This document shows, in pieces, positions 26,766 through 37,374 of a stretch of 64,000 bases of DNA. Position numbers and translations under genes: made by a program. This DNA comes from Lepiota brunneoincarnata (Eukaryota > Basidiomycota > Agaricomycetes > Agaricales > Agaricaceae). Positions within the stretch are counted from its first letter, which is position 1, and every line of letters starts with the position of its first letter. The DNA lies in the NCBI GenBank assembly GCA_023014365.1, contig JAEBUN010000001.1, forward strand, positions 1,922,001 to 1,986,000. The letters are read 5' to 3'. Below the pieces are notes generated by a model. The model was not told the DNA's origin. It was given only the letters and a program-made list of their open reading frames with translations, and ran no database searches.

Positions 26766-26842
26766 GTCGGATTGAGGATAAGTGGGAGATGTGTGTGTGA
26801 ACACGAGTCCCACGCCTTCTTCATTCTGGACTGATTCATTTC
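26766..26842. promoter_or_regulatory. 77-bp divergent spacer between RanGAP and MOB2 genes
   Basis: Very short spacer between two start codons on opposite strands, assuming both starts are right. Shared promoter is implied by the spacing. No motif is called. Confidence 0.45.
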
Positions 26843-27802
26843 ATGTCTTTCCTGGGTTCAATTGGGTCAGTTTATCTCAAATAATCACCTCCACATCCCG
26901 CTCATCCATGCCAGTCGCTCCATGACAAGGGCCCAGCGAGGCCAGAAAAGGTCACCAACCCCGTCCTCGTCTGCAGCAACCTCGCCAATCGATACCGTAT
27001 CTCCAGCCTTCTCACCCACATCCTATGTCCCTCCTCCGCCAAAGCCTCTCTATTTGTCCAGCCCTTTCGTTGAGGCTGCGCTTGTCAAGGGCAATTTCAA
27101 GACGATTGTCATGCTCCCAAAATACGTAGACATCATGGAGTGGGTCGCCGTTAATAGTGCGTTCTTGCTAGCTTTAGATGGCTCGCATTCCAACCCAGTC
27201 TCCTCAGTTTTCGATTTCTACACAAATCTAAACGAGTTCTATGGCGTGATCACAGAATGTTGCACTCAGCAGGCCTGTCCGACCATGTGTGCAGGGCCCG
27301 CGTATGTCGTATTTATCCCGCTCTGGATTTCTTGACTGAATGTGTCAACAGCCTGAACTATACATGGATCAACCAAGACCGTAAGAGTGTGCACCTCCCC
27401 GCGCCCACTTACATCGACTATGTGATGACATGGATCCAAAATCTCTTGGATGACGAAAATGTCTTTCCAACCAAGTCTGGTATGTTGCACACTCTGCACC
27501 ACCTATTTCCAACCTTGACGGCGACAACAGGTAACGACTTCCCCCAAAACTTTCCCTCTACTGTCAAGCACGTGTACCGACAGCTCCTCCGTGTCTTTGC
27601 ACATATATACCACGCCCATTACCCTCAGATCCTGCACCTCCGATCGGAACCCCACTTCAACTCGCTTTTTGCCCACTTTTTGGCCTTTGGTCGGGAATAC
27701 GAACTACTCGAGGTCAAAGATGTCAAAGGCGCTAGCTCAGCCCCCGTTGGCGCGGGTGCGTTGTGGGAAAAGTGGAGGGAGATGGGTCTCTTGGAAGGAT
27801 AG
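26843..27802 (+). CDS. MOB2-type kinase activator (first tandem copy)
   Basis: MOB family co-activator of NDR/LATS kinases (Cbk1/Orb6), controlling polarity and septation. Start ATG at 26843 gives MSFLGSIG, joined by an intron to RSMTRAQRGQKRSPTPS. The core then reads KPLYLSSPFVEAALVKGNFK and TIVMLPKYVDIMEWVAVN, followed by FYTNLNEFYGVITECCTQQA and CPTMCAGPA with zinc-ligand Cys residues. Next are LNYTWINQDRKSVHLPAPTY and YVMTWIQNLLDDENVFPTKS, then the His-containing YRQLLRVFAHIYHAHYPQIL. It ends ALWEKWREMGLLEG at 27802. The YLxxPFVxxALVKG opening is more like fungal Mob2 than Mob1. A paralog follows within 150 bp. Confidence 0.88.
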
Positions 27803-27932
27803 ACAGACAATCTCTTGTATTTTAGACATCTGGATGTACTCATGGAGCCAACACTACATGTCATGCTGCAGGGCAGCTCTAACGACCCGGGAACGGTTGC
27901 CATCGGTGATTTCTAGATAAACAGCCGGTCCC

Positions 27933-28949
27933 ATGCGCTTGTTCTGTTACTCGCTGCTACCACCCCCGTTTACGTACATTTCCTCTCTTCCCCCATGTCG
28001 TTTTTTGGGTAAGTGCTTCAGAGCCAACAAGAACCGTCCACTCATGGTCCAGTCAGACGTAATCGAGCACCTCGCGGAGCCAGACGTTCCCCAACGCCTT
28101 CCGGCAACGGCTTTGGACGGCAGGGAGGACCATCCTCTCAACCACCCTCCCCTGGTCCTGGTTCAGCAGAGAGCAAACCCCTCTACCTCTGCAGCCCCTT
28201 TGTCAATAGTGCTCTCGTCAAGGGAAACTTCAAAACGATCGTTGTCCTGCCCAAGTATGTAGATATCATGGAGTGGGTCGCGGTTAATGGTGAGCTGCAT
28301 CCCACTCCCCTTCTCACCTGTCTGACCATCACGTTAATCGATGGGTCTCCCAAGTCCACGATTTCTTCACGAACCTTAACGAATTCTATGGCGTGCTTAC
28401 CGAGTGTTGTACCCAACATACCTGTCCAACGATGTCTGGAGGACCAAAGTGTGTCTTCCACCCCCCCTATGTTCGCATTAACTCTTTTTGTTTTTTAACA
28501 GCCTGAACTACCTATGGCAACAAAATTCGGGCAAGTTTGTACAGATGACCGCGCCTCAATACGTCGACACCGTTATGTCCTCCATCCAAATGATGCTAGA
28601 GGACGACACCGTCTTCCCAACCAACATCAGTATGCCCCTGAACCCCATCTGTGATCTTCATTTGATGTAAGCCACAGACCACGATTTCCAACGCACGTTC
28701 CCCGGAATCTCAAGGCACATCTACCGCCAACTCCTCCGCGTCTTCGCACACCTCTACCATGCGCACTTTGCTCAGATCCTCCACCTCCGCGCCGAACCCC
28801 ACTTCAACTCGCTCTTTGCGCATTTCCTTGCATTCGGAAAGGAATTTGATTTGTTGGAGCCCAAGGAGATCAGGGGAGAGCCCGGGTCACCTGTCGGTGT
28901 CGGGCTACTTTGGGAGAAATGGCGGGAGATGGGGACTCTGGAGATGTGA
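27933..28949 (+). CDS. MOB2-type kinase activator (second tandem copy)
   Basis: Tandem paralog of the gene just upstream, with the same exon layout. The core reads KPLYLCSPFVNSALVKGNFK and TIVVLPKYVDIMEWVAVN, then FFTNLNEFYGVLTECCTQHT, CPTMSGGPK and LNYLWQQNSGKFVQMTAPQY. The last exon has ISRHIYRQLLRVFAHLYHAH and ends KWREMGTLEM at 28949. The start is unclear. The ATG at 27995 gives MSFFG then a stop, yet with five rather than six T at 28001-28006 it would splice in frame (MSFL, GTAAGT donor) to RRNRAPRGARRSPTPSGNG. A frame-compatible ATG also exists at 27933. All MOB zinc ligands seem kept, so it is probably functional. Confidence 0.8.
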
Positions 28950-29560
28950 TGTGGGGAGGTGATGTATAATTTTTGCTTTTCGTGTTGGTTAGGATATGCG
29001 CGTATACCCCGTCAAGCTTTAATTGGATGGATCTATGGAATGAATTTTACATTTTATTTTGGCAATGCCAAAAAAGCATGATTGTTTACTAGCTCCTAAC
29101 CTTTGGAGCTACACAATCAAAATGCAGGCCAGGAAGAACAATCGATCCAGCGATAAGCCCATTGATAGAGAGAATCTTCTAACCTGAGTCAGCGATAGGT
29201 GGTGATGGAAATGCCCAGTTCGTAAGCAAATATGTAGGAACCAGCCTCAATCAGCCGATATCGTCGCAGGGTACAGGAACCCAGGGGTGCGCTGGTCCTC
29301 TCTCCAGGAGTATCACTTGAAACGGTCGTTGTCGCTAGTCGACCATCACTCACTCGCAGTTAGGTTTAATCGCCGAAACTCTTCGCCTGCATTACGTGTG
29401 CTCACACATAGACTCCATTCCAGCGCCATGGCGAAGTCTATCAAGAGATGGATGGGTTCTGGTGATTCGCGAGGTCCTCCATCACACAGGCCATATATTT
29501 GTGCGTTGCGGAGGGTCCTGTCCAGGGAAGTCCAGCTCGGTGTAGCTGAAAATATCTACG
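28950..29560. other. Convergent 3' intergenic region
   Basis: About 610 bp between the 3' ends of the second MOB gene and TRM2. AT-rich tracts around 29030-29080 fit a 3' untranslated region. No gene is recognised. Confidence 0.4.
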
Positions 29561-31734
29561 TCAGAAAACCCTTCGCAGTAAATATGCAAGTGCGTAACCG
29601 AACCTCAGGCAAGCCGCAAGACAGCCACACTCTCCTACATGTGCAGTCTGCGGGAACAGGTCAAACCCGCGCAAACTCTCAAGCACATACATTCCTCTCC
29701 CACCCTGCTCCCTCCTTTCGTTCTCGGTCATCCGCAACAACTTTCCAACGTCCCTTGCTTGCGTATGCACATTACAACTCACATAAACAACCACACCCGG
29801 TCTAAAATCAACCACCTGCCTCACAAATTCATCATCGCACCCCTTTCTCGGCGGATCAACCACCACCACCGTCTGTTCACTGGGGAACTTGAGCTCATCG
29901 CGCACGGAGGAGAATATATCTGACGCAGTGCCTGATCGGAACGTTATGGAAGGTGGTGATTTGATGTGGTTGAGGGCGACATTGTGTCGGGCAAAACGGA
30001 TTGAGTCGCGGGAAAGTTCGATGCCTGCAATGGTGTTGAAGTAGGGCGAGAGCGAGATTGCGAATAAACCGGAGCCGCAATACGTGTCCACGAGATGAGT
30101 TGGCTCTGCTCTTTTATTCTCATTACTGTCAGCGGGGGAGGGTTGAGCAGGGAAGATGGCATCTCGGACATATTCCGTCAACGGGACAAGGACAGAATTG
30201 TTGTTTTGGAAAAATGAAGAGGCGGGGTATTCGAATATGAATTTGCCGACCTTCTCGCGAACTGCAGTGTTGTGTGAGGTTATACAGACGTGGTTGGTCA
30301 GTCCTCCCGATAGTTGATCCATCTCGTTATCATTGTCGGGCGAAAGAAGCGAAATACTAGTGTCGAGGGAATCCCGGAGGATGAGGGACACGCCTTTCTT
30401 GTATGAATATGCATTCCTATCCGCATATAAGGGCCCAAAGCAGAAGAAGGAATGGAGAAAGCTCACTTGATGACTTTCTGCCGCTCAACTGTAAGGCCTT
30501 CGTTGATTATCGGTGTTGCAATAGGACAATCCTTTTTCCATGCCGATCAGTTTAATCTGGAAACACTGAGAACCACTCACACACCTCGATGTCCAACACC
30601 TTCCGTGTCCCAACGACATTGAAGCCGATCTTCAACCAATCTGGCTGCTCCGCTACCTCTTCCTTCTCTATGCCTGCTTGCTGCCGCTTCTTCAACAATG
30701 ATTTTGGGGCAGCTTCAAAATGAGGCGTTATCTTCGTGCGATAGCCATATTGCAGGGGAGAACCGATGGTGGGTCGTACAGGCGGTAATAGGGATTCAGG
30801 GAGACCTGACCGGGTACGTTAATTGACCACCCTCTGACTCGATTGGGAACTGCAACAGAAGGCCATACCGGAAAAGCTTTTGTATGCTTTCGCTATGACG
30901 TCACGTTTGAGGACGAGCTGGGTCTCATATGAAAGCATCTATATAGCTTTAACATGAGATGGACAGGAATGAAGAGAAGGATGTACCTGGTATTGGCATC
31001 CCCCACATTTCCCAAAATATCGACACCTTACACGGGAGTCGTCTCGCAGTTCGGCGTTCGGGGTGATTACTTGAATGAGATCTGCAACAGAGTGCATTCG
31101 CGCATTGCGGTATACACGCGCTCGGACTGTTTCTCCAGGTAGTGAGAACGGCACGATAATCGCCCATGGCGTTTTGCGTTGTTCTTCATCTACCGGCACT
31201 GCTATAGCGTCACCTGCAGAATCCTGGTCAGAACATACGGGCCATACGTCCAAACAGAGTGGACCCACCGCCAGGGCTTAGGCTTTTCACAATCACATCG
31301 ACCTCTTGGTGAAATGTAAATGGCGAATCATATTCAATGCCTTCCTCAATTGCTTTATTCGCGATGTCGGCGCCGAGAACAGCAGAGACTTGATGCCAGA
31401 GGACGTCCTCAGGTGAGCAGGGCTCTGGAAGGCCAGGACGCTTCCGTTTAGATTTGCTTTGTTTCGATTTGAGCGCCTTGGTATCCGAGTTGCTACTGGC
31501 TGCGTGTGGTTTGGCAGTGGCGACAGAAGATATGGACATATTTTCCTCCGTCCCCAGTCGCGACTTCTTGCCTGCCGGAAGCTCAATTTGCGAGTCTGGA
31601 GCACCTCGTATCTGACCTGCCCGGGCTTGCTCTGACATCCTTCGAAGTGGTGCTATAGATCTTGTCGTTTGTAATAGCGGGCGTAACGAGGGCAGACGAC
31701 GGCCAAGGGAGAACTGGCGAGCAGAAGCGAGCAT
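29561..31734 (-). CDS. TRM2: TRM2-like tRNA (uracil-5-)-methyltransferase
   Basis: SAM-dependent enzyme making 5-methyluridine at tRNA position 54. The start at 31734 gives an Arg-rich, mitochondrial-like leader (MLASARQFSLGRRLPSLRPL), suggesting dual targeting. A basic linker follows, then a TRAM-like segment and CRYFGKCGGCQYQ near 30980-31020. The catalytic domain (30470-29600) has VDTYCGSGLFAISLSP (SAM motif I), VVVVDPPRKGCDDEFVRQVV and VVYVSCNVHTQARD with the nucleophilic Cys. The end FDLFPQTAHV is family-typical, but the expected ESVAVLRL tail is in the next frame. One extra C (plus strand, 29634-29635) shifts the last ten codons, and the observed frame stops at 29561, the shifted one at 29605. 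About five introns. Confidence 0.92.
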
Positions 31735-32535
31735 TGCAGGCAGGAAAAATGCGATTTGATCTGGACGAAAAAGGAAATCTAATCAACAGATGGAACTTCT
31801 CACGACGTATGTACAGTTCGCGTTCGTCAGTACAACCTACCTTTCAATGCGATCTGCTATTATGCATATGCATAAAGTCTTCTGACATACGAACATCTAA
31901 GTAATAAAGGGGTTACCGGAACTACGATGGGAGCTACAAAGGGGGATCACATATGGACCAACTATTTACGTTAGCTACCCGGTAGCATACTAAGCTGGCT
32001 CACTGCGGAGACAGATTACAGCCACTTTCGGTGAGGGGGAAAGGCGGTGCAAGAAATTCGAGTTGGTTGTGATTGTCTGCTAGTAGTTACCGTTATGACA
32101 GAAAGTGGGGAAAACAAGAGGGCTGAGTGCTCCGAGGAGCTCCACTTATGCTCTACGAACCAAGGCGCCCCAATTCCCCGGCTCCCCCGCAAAAGGTGCC
32201 GCTGGCTTCACCAATTTTTTAAAAGTTCCTAAGAGATGGTCTTTACTCACAAAATAACAGGCACCATGACAGCTGGAGTCCAACAAGCCCTACCTGGATT
32301 GAAAGAGTCCTCCGGGATTGGATTGATTGTAAAGTATTTCATAGTGGATATAGAACACTAAATAGCTCTTGAAGATTACCGGGGCCCCCAATGTCTAGCC
32401 ACGCCTGAGGTCGTTCATTGTTCTTCCTGAACCCTAGACTTCGATTGCATAGACATAGAAAAAGTTCATAGTCGACCCTAATAGCACACCACATATAGAT
32501 ATACCAAGGTGGCATGAAAGCCACCCAATCCTTGT
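31735..32535. other. Intergenic region with no gene seen
   Basis: About 800 bp between the TRM2 start and the cupredoxin stop. It should hold the TRM2 promoter and the cupredoxin 3' end. Only short open frames occur. Confidence 0.45.
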
Positions 32536-33510
32536 TCACAACAAGAGACTTGCAACAGACCCGAAAACCACGAGCAAAACACTGCGGCGCCCGGCGATCG
32601 ACAAAGCACCATCACTCTGGTTATCATTGGAGTTACCCTGCGAAGGGTTAGCTGCGGCAGTACTGGATGCAGTAGGACTAGCAGTGCCCGTCGTGGCATT
32701 CGGTGACGCCATGGCTGTCGCCTGTAAACGTTGTCAAACTCCAGTCCCCAGCGCCGATCAACACGTCAGAATTGCTTACTTTGAAGGCTTCAAAAGTCCT
32801 CTCGGCAGTTGGGTTTAGGGCAAAGACCATTCCGCCCTGACAGTGACTAGCGCACATCTCGGGCATTAGAAGAAGGCTCAGGCCGAAATAATTGAATGGT
32901 CATGCTCACCGGCCTTGCGCACAATAGAACCAAAGCGGGTCCGTTGAATCTGCGCATGAACCCATCGTTAATTGCTGATATTCAGATTATCAAGGCTACG
33001 CACCTTGTTCAAGTGTGATGGACCACTCGGCAAAGAACGTTGCATTTGGGGCGACCGGGAAGTAGCCAGAGTCGATGCCGGGGCTTGGATCGATCCTGCG
33101 AGGCAGAGAAGAGTTACAAATATAGTTTGTTTGAATGCAGATACCTACAAGGGTTCGCAAGGTTTGGCAAAACTTGATTGTGTCACAGTCTGTGGACAAT
33201 ACATGTGGGTTGTCATGCCATTTGGATGATCATGGGTGATTTACATGGTTCTTCGAGACACTTAACGGTGGTCAGCGTCGAAGGGACGAAAATAAATATG
33301 AACGAACTTACAATCGGAAAGCTATAGTGTCGCCTGGATTTGCTGTAAGGCTAGATATTTATATGTGAGCATTTCGGAAGACATTTAACACTGAAGTGGA
33401 AGAAACCTTGGAGGATCGTAAACCAGACCGCCGTCTTTACCAACGAGGACGGTAAAATTCTCTGCGGCCGCAAGAGCAAAAAGGGCAGCAGCGATGAACA
33501 AAGAACGCAT
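32536..33510 (-). CDS. Extracellular cupredoxin-domain protein with Ser/Thr-rich C-terminal tail
   Basis: Secreted protein of the fungal extracellular serine-rich cupredoxin type, probably wall- or membrane-anchored. The start at 33510 gives a signal peptide (MRSLFIAAALFALAAAENFT) followed by VLVGKDGGLVYDPPS. After introns come LTANPGDTIAFRL, then SKNHTVTQSSFAKPCEPL with the copper-site His and a Cys, and IDSGYFPVAPNATFFAEWSI. Next are DPLWFYCAQ and HCQGGMVFALNPTAERTFEA, giving the second Cys/His set. The tail is Ser/Thr/Ala/Asn-rich (ASPNATTGTASPTASSTAAA) and ends in a hydrophobic stretch (RSVLLVVFGSVASLLL), a likely GPI-attachment signal, at 32536. About five introns. Copper binding is inferred from the fold. 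Confidence 0.82.
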
Positions 33511-33638
33511 TGTGGGTCCGAAAGGCGGTGGAACCAATGGAAGGAAAATAGAACGAAACGAAGGTTCAAGAGCCTATGATAATGGTGAGCCTGACAAGCG
33601 ATAGATAAAAAACGGGTGGATGGACTTGCTCAGCTCTT

Positions 33639-33651
33639 GGGGGGGGGGGGG
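33639..33651. repeat. Run of 13 G
   Basis: Uninterrupted G run 129 bp upstream of the cupredoxin start, on the strand opposite that gene. It may be a promoter element or simply a slippage-prone tract whose length is unreliable. Confidence 0.8.
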
Positions 33652-33836
33652 ATAAGGAAGGAAGGGAGAAGAGGAACAGATGGCGTCAAGGCAGCACATA
33701 TGGTTCATATACAAGGGCGCAAGCGTAGTCGACCCTTAAATCCCAGCATTCGATTAGATGGCTTGGCCTATTCAATCGCAAGACCACCTTCCTAGAATGG
33801 TATATATAGCATCGCAACAACACTCATACTCACGAG

Positions 33837-34692
33837 ATGCAAGGTCCAAACATTTTCGTTGCGGAGACTGAGCGTATCCAGGGTCATATCCACGTTCTTC
33901 TCATAACAACGGGAAGTGTCGCCTCTGTGAAGGCTCCGCTGATCGTCCGGGAACTGCTCACGGTCAGTTTGGCCTCGTACCCAGCGGTGATTTACTGATG
34001 TCGTTTCGGCTGTGCCTTGCAACGAGCAGTATGACAAAGTCAGGGTCGAGGTTATCGCTACCAACCCTTCCTTGACCTTCTTCAAGAAAGAGGATGTAGA
34101 AGCCAGCGGTGTTCGTGTTTGGACCGATGATGACGAATGGCCGGTAAGTCGACATCCTTAATCATGCACAGAAATTCATGGTTGCGCAGGACTCATATCA
34201 AATTGGAGATCCCATCCTTCATATTGAACTGAGAAGATGGGCAGACATCGTACTTGTCGCACCCTTGTTCAGCGAACTCACTATCAAAAATTGCCCATGG
34301 CACCTGCGACAACCTTGCGGTATCTCTATCGGCCAACCCATCCTGCACCCATACTCATTGACCATAGACTTCGCTCTTAAGAGCCCTCGCGCCTTCTACC
34401 CCAACCTACATCTTTCCCGCGATGAACACCCTGATGTACGAGCACCCTCTCACGGCAGAACACATTCGGGTTGTGCGCGACGTAGTGCGCTATCAGGTCG
34501 TCGGGCCAATTGGAAAAACCCTGGCTTGTGGTGACATAGGTTAATATGCGAACAATGAATCATCAGGCTGGGTGCTCATGTAGTCCATTGGCAGGCATTG
34601 GTGCCATGACAGAGTGGTTGGATATCGTTCGTACCGTGGTGGACCGATTCAACCTGGCTCGGAGGGACGAGAGACAAGCCTTCCATCCCTGA
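33837..34692 (+). CDS. Phosphopantothenoylcysteine decarboxylase (Hal3/PPCDC), with an apparent frameshift
   Basis: Flavoprotein that decarboxylates phosphopantothenoylcysteine to phosphopantetheine in CoA synthesis; fungal relatives (Hal3/Vhs3) also inhibit Ppz phosphatase. Exons read HIHVLLITTGSVASVKAPLI (flavin-binding start), YDKVRVEVIATNPSLTFFKK and GVRVWTDDDEW. The active-site exon has IGDPILHIELRRWADIVLVA with the catalytic His. Then the frame changes: SANSLSKIAHGTCDNLA lies in the neighbouring frame, one base too many sitting in ccttgttc at 34263-34270. Splicing continues to TSLLRALAPSTPTYIFPAMN, the substrate-binding PAMN motif, then YEHPLTAEHIRVVRDVV and KTLACGDIG. It ends RQAFHP at 34692. 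There is no long acidic tail, so it is an enzyme-type, not Hal3-type, protein. Confidence 0.85.
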
Positions 34693-34878
34693 AACTGATG
34701 CTTCAGCTGGGGGACGGTTATATACGAACAATAACCTCCGGATGTTATAATTAATAATACCCAAGGGCGTGGTTATGGTCGCAGCATCATCTACTGTCCC
34801 CTTCTCCTTGATGTGTTATTATCATCTCCCGAAGAAAGAGGAAAAAAGCCAAAATGTTCGGTCTAATAACAAAAAGCT

Positions 34879-34972
34879 AGCCCACCACGGGACTCGAACC
34901 CGTAACTTTCAGATACAGTGGGCACGAGTGGCCTTAAAAGTCTGACGCTCTGACCAATTGAGCTAGGCAGGC
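34879..34972 (-). tRNA. tRNA-Lys (anticodon TTT) with a 20-nt intron
   Basis: On the minus strand the 7-bp acceptor GCCTGCC pairs with GGTGGGC (with two G-T pairs). The D arm is GCTC-AATTGGTCA-GAGC, the anticodon stem TCAGA/TCTGA and the T arm ACGGG-TTCGAGT-CCCGT. The anticodon loop begins CTTTTA, giving TTT at positions 34-36. About 20 extra bases before position 38 form the usual intron after position 37. The mature length is 74 nt without CCA. Confidence 0.9.
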
Positions 34973-35564
34973 TTGTTGAAATGGGTTAATTGTGGCATAC
35001 AGAACGCAATGACTGAGGCCGAGAGGTATCCATTCCCAGTAACAGTCCGGCCTGCATTCCACCTTCCGAGAGGTCATCGCTGAAAGCCCGCGATATTGAA
35101 TTTAGGTTTCTTGGGCTTTCGGGACACTGGAGGCTATCAGGATGGTCACAATGCAACTATAGAATCATTCTAACTAGATCCTAACCACCTGCTATCGATA
35201 CTCGCCTGAATCGAACAACATGGCATATTGAAGCAACGGCATTCCATTGGGGGAGAGGTTCAGTAACATGTGGTAGCACTGTGCCTCAGCTACACCACCT
35301 TCCAGCGACTAGATCTGGCAAACACGAAAACTACCTACACATCACGTTGATGAAGAAAAGCACTCTGTTGCATCGGTGCTGTATCCGATCTTGTATGCAT
35401 CGTAGGCATGTACTCAATGACACCGAGTCGAATATCCGATGTAAGCGTTCTAGAACTGAAAGACTTTTCGAAAGCATGGTCACTGGTTTTGCTGAGTATT
35501 GACGACCCCACAAAGCAGGCCGTAGGAGTATAATCAATAATATATTTCAAGGGGTGAGCAGGCC
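34973..35564. other. Intergenic region with no gene seen
   Basis: About 590 bp between the tRNA and the aldo-keto reductase 3' end. Short open frames on both strands have no recognisable content. Confidence 0.4.
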
Positions 35565-36996
35565 CTAGTTCCAGATATCAACGCCCCAACTTGGATCGAC
35601 AGACCGTTTCGGCTCGTGTGACGCGGCGGCCTTCTCGAGTTTGTCAAAGGCTTCCTGAGGTAGAGGAACAACTGATGTCAAGTGAAGCGCGATGAGGATC
35701 TTTGTTCGTATGGTAGTTAGATGTGACACTCACTATGGAAATTCTCAATAACACGAGAAGGCGTGACGCTCTTGGGCAAGACAATGGTCTGGATTTCAAG
35801 GGTTCAGTTCCTTTACTAATTATCATCGAGTTCAACATACGCCCCGCTGAGCCTGCCACGAGATGACAACTTGGGCAGGAGTAATCCCGAGTTCTTTGGC
35901 AATACTCTTGACCTACGGAATTTCCAGTTCGGGGTAATTTAGGGTTACGACTTTCTACGTACTTCAGGAACATTCAAGGTTTCCTTGACCCTTTTCTTGC
36001 TTCCAAGGGGAGAGTATGCTTCAACAAGGAGACCGTTCTCTTTCGACCACTAAAATACGTGAGTCACAGCCTCCCGTCACTCGGAGAGGCTGACCTTCAA
36101 TAGCTCTGGTTGAGGGTTCCAAAAGTTCAGCTCGACCTGATTCAGCGCGGGTTTGATCTTGAGTGGGTTTGCAGTCAGATTCTGGGTCCTAAGCAGCCAT
36201 CGTAAGCTAGCACCCTCTAGTGACGCATCGTGCGAACCTTCGAATGTTAAAACTGAAGAAATGGATAGGTGAAAGATGAGCTGGGGCGCTGCGAGTGTTG
36301 GGAAAGCGACTCACTTGCTTATGCCGATATTCCGAGCCTTGCCCTTTTCGACCATCTCTTCAAGTTTTTGCCAGGTGGGATAGGGGTTCTCGGTAAGATC
36401 GTAGTCAATTTCTTCACCCCGGCCCTTCTTGAATGCAACGGGCCAATGCATGAGGTACAAGTCAAGATAGTCAGTTCCAAGCCTGGCGAGGGACTCATCG
36501 AGAGCCGGTTCAACATCCCCTGGATCATGGAAAGAGTTCCACAGCTGTATCAAATGGTGAATGACGTGACAGAGATGTATGATTTGCCATACCTTGGAGG
36601 TAATCCATATATCCTCGCGGGGAATGCCACTCTCTCGGATGGCTTTTCCTGCTTCGACCTCGTTCTAGAATGTTGAGGATGGTCAGATCATAACAATAAG
36701 GAGAGGTGCAAATATACCCCATAAATCCAAGCGCCGTCGATATGTCTGTATCCAGCTCTGAGAGCAGTCTGAGGTGATTATTAGGGGATGATAGGTTATT
36801 GTAGGGGGAGGCAGAAACTGGCCTTGACAGCCTCGCCAACAAGTCCTGGATCAGCACGCCAGAGACCTTGTGGAGGCACAAACATCAGCTTCATACGGGC
36901 GGAAAATATTCATAACTCAATACCAAGAGCAATAGAAGGAATTTTATCGCCAGAGGGCAGTGTATAATAGCTGGGCAGTCCGGGGCCAGTTGACAT
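35565..36996 (-). CDS. Aldo-keto reductase
   Basis: NADPH-dependent carbonyl reductase with a TIM-barrel fold, probably cytosolic. The start at 36996 gives MSTGPGLPSYYTLPSGDKIP. Further exons read LWRADPGLVGEAVK, ALRAGYRHIDGAWIYG with the catalytic Asp and Tyr, and GIPREDIWITSK with the catalytic Lys. Then LARLGTDYLDLYLMHWPVAF supplies the catalytic His. The later parts are MVEKGKARNIGISK, KPALNQVELNFWNPQPELLK and AYSPLGSKKRVKETLNVPE. Next come KELGITPAQVVISWQAQRG and TIVLPKSVTPSRVIENF, the cofactor-binding end. The C-terminus is SVDPSWGVDIWN with stop at 35565-35567. About nine introns and 320 residues. The substrate is unknown. It is divergent from the homeodomain gene. Confidence 0.92.
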
Positions 36997-37374
36997 TGAG
37001 CGATTGACGCCGTAGCAGCCCAATTTTCCACGGAGGCGTCCGGCAGTCCCATGAGTGGCGTTTCTGGAGCACGTATATATCTCCTTGGAAGCCATCATCC
37101 TACAGACAGAAGGCAGCTCCTTAGCGGCGGACACGAGAGTGTACATGGTGACTATGAGAGCAAGAACGTAAGAGGTAACCTTCTTGACACCGGTCCTACG
37201 CTCGTGGTAGAGGGCAGCTTCGGAATCAAGCTGCTTCCCTGAGGCGACACAATGGTCGGCAGTGGGAATTGGTGAGTATAGTGGTGGCATGATGATGAGG
37301 AGACCCAGATCACTGGATCAACGGATGACGACATTTACCTCTGGACGCTTTCTCACCTATCTCAAACCGCACCC
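36997..37374. promoter_or_regulatory. Divergent spacer between aldo-keto reductase and homeodomain gene
   Basis: The 378 bp between two opposite start codons should contain both promoters. No convincing coding content. Confidence 0.4.

Noticed and set aside
33639..33651. G-run as a telomere or G-quadruplex element
   Set aside because: A single G tract without the repeated runs a quadruplex or telomere repeat needs.
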